A DNA stretch of 6,662 nucleotides from positions 1-6,662 of the forward strand of contig JAJZRM010000165.1 in the NCBI GenBank assembly GCA_021802685.1, given 5' to 3'. Positions 1 to 4,811 of this stretch are shown one piece after another. A program made the translations under genes and the position numbers. The notes under the pieces were generated by a model. It had not been told where the DNA came from. It saw only the letters and a list, made by a program, of their open reading frames with translations, and made no database searches. Origin of the DNA: Deltaproteobacteria bacterium (GTDB lineage Bacteria > Desulfobacterota > Deferrimicrobia > Deferrimicrobiales > Deferrimicrobiaceae). Within the stretch, counting starts at the first letter, position 1, and each line of letters begins with the position of its first letter.

Positions 1-19
1 ATGGGCTTTTCCTTGGCAT
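1..19 (-). CDS. 5' end of a minus-strand gene cut by the window edge
   Basis: Read on the minus strand, an ATG at 19-17 is preceded by an AGGGGGG purine run about six bases upstream, which can serve as a ribosome binding site. Only the residues MPRKSP are visible before the window ends. An MPRK start is common in REP-associated Y1 (TnpA-REP) transposases, and the inverted repeat at 65-80 would suit one, but six residues cannot establish a family. This could equally be any gene or a chance start. Confidence 0.35.
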
Positions 20-61
20 ATCCACCCCCCTCATCGTTTAAGAGGATGGTAACATGCCGCC

Positions 62-80
62 TATAATACGTCATCGTATT
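62..80. promoter_or_regulatory. AT-rich promoter-like element with an inverted repeat
   Basis: The interval between the left-edge gene start and the end of marC (20-127) holds no convincing gene. It contains a perfect TATAAT on the plus strand at 62-67 and a 5/6 match, TATTAT, on the minus strand at 68-63. These overlap an inverted repeat of AATACG (65-70) and CGTATT (75-80) around a TCAT loop. No good -35 box sits at normal spacing on either strand. The minus-strand reading would place a transcription start some 35-40 bases before the ATG at 19, so a promoter or operator for that gene is the simplest view. A REP-like hairpin is an alternative. Confidence 0.3.
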
Positions 81-127
81 TATGTACAGCGGTACTTAGC
101 GCTTCAGTTCATGAATACGGCGGCGCT

Positions 128-772
128 TCATCGTGGTGCGATCAGCGCGGGGAACAGTTCCCCCATTCCTCCGGCGATGAACTCGACCGCGATGGCGGCC
201 AGCAGGAGGCTCATCAGGCGCCTCACGATGTTGATGCCGGTGCGGCCCAGGCGGTTCCCGATCGGGATGGCCAGCCGGAAGGAAACCCAGATGATCGCCC
301 CCACGAGGATCGATCCGCCGACCAGGATCGCGGAGTGGACCGGCCCTTCCCCCTGCGACGTGTAGATGATCATCGTGCTGATGGCCCCCGGCCCCGAAAG
401 GAGGGGGATCGCCAGCGGGACCACGCCCACTCCCCCGCTCCGCTCGCCGGCCTCGATCACCTCTTCGGGCGTCCGGCTGCTCCGACTGTACTGGGCATGG
501 AACATCGTGATCGCCATCAGGAGGAGCAGGATCCCCCCTCCCACCCGGAACGAGGCCAGGGTGACTCCGAACAGCCGCAGCACGGCGTCTCCGAAGAGGC
601 AAGCGCCGGCCAGCACCGCCGCCGCCGTGATCGCCGCGACGTACGCCGTCCGGTACCGTTCCTTCCTCTCCTGGTGATCCGTCATGCTGATGAAGATCGG
701 GACGGAACCGATCGGGTCGATGATCGCCAGGAGCGCGGTGAGGATCTTCAGGTACATCGTCCACGAAAGCAT
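128..772 (-). CDS. MarC-family integral membrane protein
   Basis: This 214-residue protein belongs to the MarC/UPF0056 family of inner-membrane proteins with about six helices. The family's substrate is uncertain; E. coli MarC was once linked to multiple antibiotic resistance, but that role was not upheld. Hydrophobic segments lie near residues 6-28, 43-62, 68-90, 117-137, 144-168 and 188-205. Family signatures are visible: DPIGSVPIF at 19-27, FRVGGGILLLLMA at 75-87, VPLAIPLLSGPGA at 118-130, and the C-terminal GIN..RLM....AAIAVEFI..G block at 179-202. Length is normal for the family. The start at 772 lies 7 bp after the stop of the SpoIIM-like gene, with a weak GAGG upstream, so the two are probably cotranscribed. 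A start at Met6 is possible but has no better ribosome binding site. The family assignment is firm and the function unknown. Confidence 0.93.
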   Translation of the reverse strand: MLSWTMYLKILTALLAIIDPIGSVPIFISMTDHQERKERYRTAYVAAITAAAVLAGACLFGDAVLRLFGVTLASFRVGGGILLLLMAITMFHAQYSRSSRTPEEVIEAGERSGGVGVVPLAIPLLSGPGAISTMIIYTSQGEGPVHSAILVGGSILVGAIIWVSFRLAIPIGNRLGRTGINIVRRLMSLLLAAIAVEFIAGGMGELFPALIAPR

Positions 773-779
773 GGCCGGC

Positions 780-1364
780 CTAGCCTCGGACGCCGCGGAG
801 AATCAGGATCGTCTCGATCGCCGCCGCGACGATCAGGAGGGGGAACACCACGGAGAAGTACCGCTCGAAGGCGTGGTTCACCATGGTGCCGAGCGGCGAG
901 GCCTCCTTCCGGCGGATCCGCCGGATGACCCCCACCCCGAGCCACATGCCGTACGAGGCCGTGAAGAGAAGCGCGGGGATTTCGAAAAAAGCATGGGGAA
1001 TCAGGTTCAACGCCGCCTCTTCGTACCCCACCGCCTCTGCCGCGTGGCGATATATCATTCCCAGGACAAACCCGTTGAAGCCCACGGACAGGACCGGGAT
1101 GACGCCCCCGAGCATTCCGAGGAAGAGCAGCAGAAGGGACGCGAACGCGTTGTTCAGAAGGATGAAGAGGAAAAGGGTCCCCCCGGCCATGTCGACGGAT
1201 TGCCCCGCAAGGGCCTTCAAGGCGTCCGTAACCTCTTTCCCGGCGTCGAACGGGGCGAAGATTCCCGTGTAGAAAGACACGGCAAAAACCCCGTTCAGGA
1301 TCAGGAAATACCACCTGACGGAGCGGTCCGGCACCAGCAGGTTGGCGATTCGCTTCGGAGACAT
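780..1364 (-). CDS. SpoIIM/DUF95-family membrane protein
   Basis: This 194-residue membrane protein resembles the stage II sporulation protein M (DUF95) family. In Bacillus, SpoIIM is part of the complex that drives peptidoglycan remodelling during engulfment. Homologues are widespread in non-sporulating bacteria, where their role is not settled. Hydrophobic segments lie near residues 17-37, 63-83, 84-106, 124-147 and 168-189. The family-typical parts are NNAFASLLLLFLGMLGG at 71-87, followed by a Gly-rich helix with GFNGFVLG, and LIPHAFFEIPALL at 121-133 (an [LI]xPHxxFE[IL]PA motif). The ATG at 1364 has GAGG only two bases upstream, a tight spacing, but no other start fits better. It leads the pair with marC. 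The family is well supported; a sporulation role should not be inferred. Confidence 0.88.
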   Translation of the reverse strand: MSPKRIANLLVPDRSVRWYFLILNGVFAVSFYTGIFAPFDAGKEVTDALKALAGQSVDMAGGTLFLFILLNNAFASLLLLFLGMLGGVIPVLSVGFNGFVLGMIYRHAAEAVGYEEAALNLIPHAFFEIPALLFTASYGMWLGVGVIRRIRRKEASPLGTMVNHAFERYFSVVFPLLIVAAAIETILILRGVRG

Positions 1365-1522
1365 ATCCTCAGGTTATCCGATACCCTCGGCGATTTCAAA
1401 ATTATGTATAGGGAAATTTTTCCATTGATCCGCGCATCCGATTCATGGCATACGTAATCAAAGCGGTAAGGAGGAGTAAGTACGGAGGAAATAAGACCAT
1501 TACAGGGAAGGAGACCGGCTGG
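1365..1522. promoter_or_regulatory. AT-richer divergent regulatory region with several Shine-Dalgarno-like runs
   Basis: This stretch separates the minus-strand SpoIIM gene from the plus-strand small gene and is visibly richer in A and T than its surroundings, especially 1394-1425. It contains an inverted repeat AAAATT (1398-1403) / AATTTT (1415-1420) and a nested GGAAA (1412-1416) / TTTCC (1419-1423). -10-like sequences occur on both strands (CATAAT reading leftward, TATAGG rightward) without clear -35 partners. From 1445 the plus strand stays open in frame with the downstream gene, so part of this stretch may be coding. It also holds AAGGAGG (1468-1474) and GGAGG (1484-1488). A divergent promoter region is inferred from position and composition. 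Confidence 0.35.
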
Positions 1523-1720
1523 ATGGGAAAAGTCTACAGGGTATACCGGATAGACTACCTTACGAAGACGAAAATCCCGGTAGGCACGGTCCAGGAAAGA
1601 AGGAACCAGTCGCGTGCGGCGTCCAACGTGATGAGTCTCATGAAACTGGCCCGCCTGATGTACGCGGCAACTCCCGAAGAGCAGACGCGAATCATCCTGG
1701 GCGAGGAGCTCATCGCCTGA
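1523..1720 (+). CDS. Small basic hypothetical protein
   Basis: I do not recognise a characterised family. The frame encodes a 65-residue basic soluble protein beginning MGKVYRVYRIDYLTK, with a central Arg-rich stretch (VQERRNQSR) and a C-terminal helical part, MKLARLMYAATPEEQTRIIL. It has no Cys, no signal peptide and no membrane segment. I prefer the ATG at 1523 because AAGGAG sits nine bases upstream (1508-1513). An in-frame ATG at 1445 would give 91 residues, but no ribosome binding site precedes it, and the extra 26 residues look like untranslated leader. Arg codons AGA/AGG and a lower GC content set it apart from its neighbours, which may reflect a different history or weak expression. 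Its last 11 bases overlap the convergent ybaK-like remnant. That it is a real gene is likely but not certain. Confidence 0.6.
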   Translation: MGKVYRVYRIDYLTKTKIPVGTVQERRNQSRAASNVMSLMKLARLMYAATPEEQTRIILGEELIA

Positions 1721-1880
1721 CGTCCCTTTCGATCGCGACCCTCACCGGCACGGGGGACAGTATCCGCATCATGTCGCCCGGGCTGACCCCCAGAAGAAAT
1801 CCTCTGCTGTACGGATGCTCCGTGTAGGAGATCCCCGCCGACCGCAGGACGCGGACCGCGGCGGTGACGGGCGATTTCAC
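1710..1880 (-). pseudogene. Internally deleted YbaK/EbsC-type Cys-tRNA(Pro) deacylase remnant
   Basis: A 56-codon frame starts at GTG 1880-1878, overlapping the TGA of the aldo/keto reductase as GTGA, an arrangement typical of translational coupling. Residues 1-24 (VKSPVTAAVRVLRSAG..YTEHPY) look like the first strand and helix of YbaK-family proteins, whose N-termini read like TPAxxxLxxxxIxFxxHxY. Residues 25-56 (SRGFLLGVSPGDMMRIL...VAIERD) match the family's C-terminus, where GGKRG is followed by a hydrophobic stretch, an acidic helix and a final strand. YbaK editing proteins are about 150-160 residues, so some 100 central residues are absent, including the catalytic Lys region (YKTL in E. 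coli YbaK) and the GGxSP loop. The frame is nonetheless intact across the junction near 1800-1812. The fragment cannot be an active deacylase. I call it a decayed gene; a short functional protein or an assembly deletion are alternatives. Confidence 0.7.
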
Positions 1881-2866
1881 CGGTTCACCGTCTTCATCGA
1901 TTCCGCGGGATACCGGGTCCCGGCCACCGCTTCGGGGGGGACCGCGTCGTCGATCCGGGCCAGGTCCAACGGGGACAGGACGACGGAGATCGCGGCCGCG
2001 TTTTCCTCCAGCCGCTCCCGCCGCTTCGTGCCGGGGATCGGGACGATGTCCTTTCCTCGCGACAGGACCCACGAAAGCGCCAGCTGCGCCGGGGAACATC
2101 CCTTTTCCCGGGCGATTTCCTCGAACTCTTCGAGCAGCGCCAGGTTCTTCTCGATGTTCCCTTCCTGGAACCGGGGGGAATTCCTCCGGAAATCCTTTTC
2201 CGAAAGGCCGGAGACGCTCCTCACCTGCCCGGAGAAAAAACCGCGGCCGAGCGGCGAGTACGGGACGAAACCGATCCCCAGCTCCCTGCACACGGACAGC
2301 GCGCCGTTCTGCTCGGGATCCCGCGTCCACAGGGAGTATTCGCTCTGCACGGCGGCGATCGGATGAACGGCGTGGGCCCGGCGGATCGTCCCGGCCGCCG
2401 ACTCCGACAGCCCGATGTGCCGGACCTTCCCCCGGCGGACCAGCTCCGCCATGGCGCCCACCGTTTCCTCGATCGGGGTCTCGGGATCCACGCGGTGCAG
2501 GTAATACAGGTCGATCACGTCCGTCCCCAGCCGCCGCAGGCTCGCTTCGCAGGCGGAACGCGCGTATTCCGGCTTGCCGCAGACGCCTTTCCAGCTCCCG
2601 TCCTGCCCGCGCAGGATGCCGAACTTGGTCGCCAGGAACACCCGGTCGCGTACCGACCGGATCGTCTTTCCGACCAGAATTTCGTTGTGGCCCAACCCGT
2701 AGATGTCGCTCGTGTCGAGGAAATCGATCCCGAGGTCCAGGGCGCGGCGGATCGTGGCGACGGACTCCGCCTCACCGGCCGGCCCGTAGAATTCCGACAT
2801 CCCCATGCATCCGAGGCCCATCGCCGAAACCTCGGGCCCGCCCTTCCCCAGCCTCCGTCGTTCCAT
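1877..2866 (-). CDS. Aldo/keto reductase (YakC/AKR13-like)
   Basis: This is a 329-residue NADPH-dependent TIM-barrel oxidoreductase that would reduce aldehydes or ketones in the cytoplasm. The catalytic tetrad is complete: Asp51 and Tyr56 (DTSDIYG), Lys81 (ATKFG) and His124 (YYLHRVDP). The N-terminal MGLGCMGMSEFYG (16-28) and a C-terminal cofactor-binding IPGTKRRERLEENAA (about 277-291) resemble the AKR13-type enzymes annotated as YakC or general stress protein. Length is normal. I chose the ATG at 2866 because GGAGG lies five bases upstream. The in-frame ATGs at 2884 and 2971 would only add residues without homology, and the latter would overlap the divergent SDR. The gene runs into the ybaK-like remnant by a GTGA overlap. 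Family is certain; the physiological substrate cannot be read from the sequence. Confidence 0.95.
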   Translation of the reverse strand: MERRRLGKGGPEVSAMGLGCMGMSEFYGPAGEAESVATIRRALDLGIDFLDTSDIYGLGHNEILVGKTIRSVRDRVFLATKFGILRGQDGSWKGVCGKPEYARSACEASLRRLGTDVIDLYYLHRVDPETPIEETVGAMAELVRRGKVRHIGLSESAAGTIRRAHAVHPIAAVQSEYSLWTRDPEQNGALSVCRELGIGFVPYSPLGRGFFSGQVRSVSGLSEKDFRRNSPRFQEGNIEKNLALLEEFEEIAREKGCSPAQLALSWVLSRGKDIVPIPGTKRRERLEENAAAISVVLSPLDLARIDDAVPPEAVAGTRYPAESMKTVNR

Positions 2867-2902
2867 CTCCGCCTCCGTGGCCATCGCTGTTCGTCGATCC
2901 CG

Positions 2903-2932
2903 TTGACGGCGCGCATCGTGAAAGAATACTTT
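2903..2932 (+). promoter_or_regulatory. Possible promoter of the SDR gene in the divergent AKR/SDR gap
   Basis: The 98-bp gap between the divergent aldo/keto reductase and SDR genes contains TTGACG at 2903-2908, a 5/6 match to a -35 box. Eighteen bases later is a poor -10, TACTTT (2927-2932), inside the only AT-rich stretch of the gap (2919-2940). That stretch also carries ATAC (2926-2929) and GTAT (2937-2940) as the arms of a short inverted repeat, which might be an operator. Assignment is by sequence resemblance only. Confidence 0.3.
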
Positions 2933-2964
2933 TATCGTATCAGGAAGCGGACGGGGAGGGAGCC

Positions 2965-3780
2965 ATGGCATCGCTTACGGGGAAGACGCTGTTCATCACG
3001 GGCGCGAGCCGGGGGATCGGAAAGGAGATCGCCTTGCGGGCGGCCCGGGACGGGGCGAACGTCGTGATCGCCGCGAAAACCGCCGAATCGAACCCGAAAC
3101 TCCCCGGCACGATCTTCACGGCCGCCCGGGAGGTCGAGGAGGCCGGAGGGAAGGCCCTCCCCTTGAAGGTCGACATCCGCTTCGAGGAACAGATCGCCGC
3201 CGCGGCCGCGAAGGCGGCGGAGGCGTTCGGCGGGATCGACATCCTGGTGAACAACGCCAGCGCGATCAGCCTCACGGGGACGCGGGAAACGCCGATGAAG
3301 CGGTTCGACCTGATGTTCGCGGTCAACGTGCGGGGGACCTTCGCCGCTTCGCAGGCGCTCCTGCCCTACCTCCTCGCCGGGCGCAATCCGCACATCCTCA
3401 CGTTAAGCCCCCCCGTTTCCCTCGACCCGCTTTGGTTTCGGAACCATTGCGCCTACACGATGGCGAAGTACGGGATGAGCCTGTGCGTCCTCGGGATGGC
3501 GGAGGAGTTCCGCGACGCGGGGGTGGCGGTGAACGCCCTTTGGCCGAAGACGGCGATCGCAACCGCGGCGATCTCGATGATCCCGGGGGTGCAGGCGCGG
3601 AATTGCCGGACTCCCCGGATCGTGGCGGACGCGGCCCACGCGATCCTCACGAGGGACAGCCGGTCGTGCACGGGAAACTTCTTCATCGACGAGGAGGTGC
3701 TGTCCCGCGAGGGCGTGACGGACTTTTCTCCATACGCCGTGGAGCCGGGCGCCCCGCTGCTTCCCGACCTCTTCGTATAA
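2965..3780 (+). CDS. HSDL2-like short-chain dehydrogenase/reductase
   Basis: This 271-residue Rossmann-fold oxidoreductase is closely similar in motif order to the SDR domain of hydroxysteroid dehydrogenase-like protein 2 (HSDL2). Visible are the NAD(P)-binding TGASRGIG (12-19), Asp70, NNAS (96-99), Asn121, the catalytic Ser148 (LSPP), and Tyr164-x3-Lys168 (YTMAK). HSDL2-specific stretches also appear, such as AAKTAESNPKLPGTI (36-50), WFRNHCAY near 157-164, VNALWPKTAI, and a TGNFFIDE near the end. Eukaryotic HSDL2 carries a C-terminal SCP2 sterol-carrier domain that is absent here, so this is the single-domain bacterial form. The ATG at 2965 has GGAGG five bases upstream; the frame stays open far upstream only because it runs antisense to the aldo/keto reductase. 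The substrate is unknown, perhaps a fatty or isoprenoid aldehyde or alcohol by analogy. Confidence 0.95.
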   Translation: MASLTGKTLFITGASRGIGKEIALRAARDGANVVIAAKTAESNPKLPGTIFTAAREVEEAGGKALPLKVDIRFEEQIAAAAAKAAEAFGGIDILVNNASAISLTGTRETPMKRFDLMFAVNVRGTFAASQALLPYLLAGRNPHILTLSPPVSLDPLWFRNHCAYTMAKYGMSLCVLGMAEEFRDAGVAVNALWPKTAIATAAISMIPGVQARNCRTPRIVADAAHAILTRDSRSCTGNFFIDEEVLSREGVTDFSPYAVEPGAPLLPDLFV

Positions 3781-3820
3781 AATAAGCCGCATCCATGAAA
3801 AAAGGGGTATCGACGACGTC

Positions 3821-4162
3821 ATGAAGAAGGCCCATACGATCCTGTTCGCCGCGCTGATCGCTGCCGCCCTTTGCGTGCCCGCCTCCGCGCGGGACCGAAG
3901 CGGGAACCGCCCCCCAGGCGTTTCCAGGGAGACGCAGGCGAAGAAACCGGTTCGGAAAGGGAAGAAGAAAGCCCAGGTGAAGAAAAAGGGGAAAACCGCC
4001 GCGAAGGCGAAGAAGAGCGCGCCAATCACCCCTGCCGGAGGGGCGAAGGAATCGACTCCCCCGGCCGCTCCGTCCACGCCGTTTTCCACGCCTCCCCCGG
4101 GGACCGGGTACGGAAACATCGACCCGGAGCCGCCGGCCTATCCCCCGCCCGCCCGCCGCTGA
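3821..4162 (+). CDS. Small exported Lys/Pro-rich protein of unknown function
   Basis: The 113-residue product begins with a clear Sec signal peptide: MKK, a hydrophobic core at residues 7-20, and an ASA cleavage site predicted after residue 23. The mature part is low in complexity. A strongly basic segment at about 41-66 is rich in KK and AKAKK repeats, reminiscent of histone H1-like tails. It is followed by a Pro/Ser/Thr-rich tail (69-113) ending in PPPARR. It has no Cys and no folded-domain motif. Such proteins often bind acidic cell-envelope polymers, but that is inference. The gene follows the SDR by 40 bp and is probably cotranscribed. AAAGGGG at 3801-3807 is the nearest ribosome-binding-like run, at a long 13-base spacing. 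A nine-codon frame starting at 3795 ends by an ATGA overlap with this start. The next gene is convergent after 10 bp. Confidence 0.75.
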   Translation: MKKAHTILFAALIAAALCVPASARDRSGNRPPGVSRETQAKKPVRKGKKKAQVKKKGKTAAKAKKSAPITPAGGAKESTPPAAPSTPFSTPPPGTGYGNIDPEPPAYPPPARR

Positions 4163-4172
4163 TGCGACAGCC

Positions 4173-4715
4173 TCACTCTTTCGCGAAAACGAGGGAAGCG
4201 GAGTTCATGCAGTACCGCAGCCCCGTCGGTTTCGGCCCGTCGTCGAACACGTGTCCCAAGTGGGCGTCGCACCGCGCGCACAGCACTTCCGTCCGCTTCA
4301 CGAAGAAGCTGGAATCCTCCTCCGTCCGTATGTTCTCCTTGGCGATCGGGGCGTAGTAGCTGGGCCATCCGGTGCCGGAGTCGTACTTCGTCTCCGAGCG
4401 GAACAGGTCGAGACCGCAGCAGACGCACCGGTACACCCCTTTCTCCTTGGTGTTCCAGTACGCTCCCGTGAACGCCCGCTCCGTCCCTTTCTTCCGCGTC
4501 ACGTCGAACTGTTCCGGCGTGAGCTGCTTGCGCCACTCCGCGTCGGGCTTGACCACCTTCTCCGTCATGACGTATCCCTTCTTCTCCGCCGAATACACCC
4601 GGATCGTCTTTTTCGGTGCGTCCGCCGCGACGGCGAAGAACCGATCTCCGAACAACAACGCCCCCGCCCCGGCCAGCGGCGCCGCGGCGAGGAACCTTCT
4701 CCTGGTGATCCGCAT
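4173..4715 (-). CDS. msrB: Exported peptide-methionine (R)-S-oxide reductase (MsrB)
   Basis: This enzyme reduces the R-epimer of methionine sulfoxide in proteins. The 180-residue product has a twin-arginine-type leader, TRRRFLA at 4-10, then a hydrophobic stretch to about residue 30, so it is probably exported folded to the periplasm. The SelR/MsrB domain spans about 55-178. The structural zinc site is Cys97-x2-Cys100 and Cys146-x2-Cys149. The catalytic Cys is Cys169 in RYCMNS, with HLGHVFDDGP (152-161) upstream. The loop KYDSGTGWPSY (110-120) has Thr115 where many MsrBs carry the resolving Cys (SGCGWPSF), so recycling must use another thiol, possibly Cys99, or thioredoxin directly. GGAGG precedes the ATG at 4715 at a good spacing. 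There is no MsrA fusion. It is divergent from the flavoprotein gene. Confidence 0.96.
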   Translation of the reverse strand: MRITRRRFLAAAPLAGAGALLFGDRFFAVAADAPKKTIRVYSAEKKGYVMTEKVVKPDAEWRKQLTPEQFDVTRKKGTERAFTGAYWNTKEKGVYRCVCCGLDLFRSETKYDSGTGWPSYYAPIAKENIRTEEDSSFFVKRTEVLCARCDAHLGHVFDDGPKPTGLRYCMNSASLVFAKE

Positions 4716-4748
4716 GGGAAACCTCCGCGAGCAAGGACCTCTCGTTTC

Positions 4749-4757
4749 ATGATAACA
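4749..4757 (-). promoter_or_regulatory. Possible extended -10 promoter of msrB
   Basis: On the minus strand the sequence reads TGTTATCAT, an extended -10 (TGn followed by a 5/6 match to TATAAT), in the AT-richest part of the 96-bp gap between msrB and the divergent flavoprotein gene. Transcription would start near 4742, leaving a leader of under 30 bases that contains the msrB ribosome binding site. No -35 box is evident, as is usual for extended -10 promoters. Confidence 0.3.
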
Positions 4758-4811
4758 AACCCCCACTCGCGGACCGGGGCGGCGGAGACGATTTCCGCTA
4801 CAATGGAGAGG

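Noticed and set aside
54..365. Plus-strand frame starting near the left edge
   Set aside because: Most of it is antisense to the well-supported marC gene and its product resembles nothing.
780..1364. Evidence for sporulation from the SpoIIM-like gene
   Set aside because: The DUF95 family is widespread in non-sporulating bacteria and no other sporulation gene is present here.
684..1457. Plus-strand frame antisense to the SpoIIM-like gene
   Set aside because: The translation is Asp/Glu/Arg-rich with no structure, while the minus strand encodes clear transmembrane family motifs.
1864..2964. Long open frame on the plus strand running through the whole aldo/keto reductase gene into the SDR frame
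   Set aside because: Its translation is Pro/Arg/Ser-rich with no motif and is antisense to a clear enzyme. In GC-rich genes the antisense frames are often free of stops. The SDR has its own start with a good ribosome binding site at 2965.
4251..4811. N-terminal extension of the flavoprotein frame across msrB
   Set aside because: It lies antisense to msrB and precedes the FAD-binding fold with no recognisable domain.
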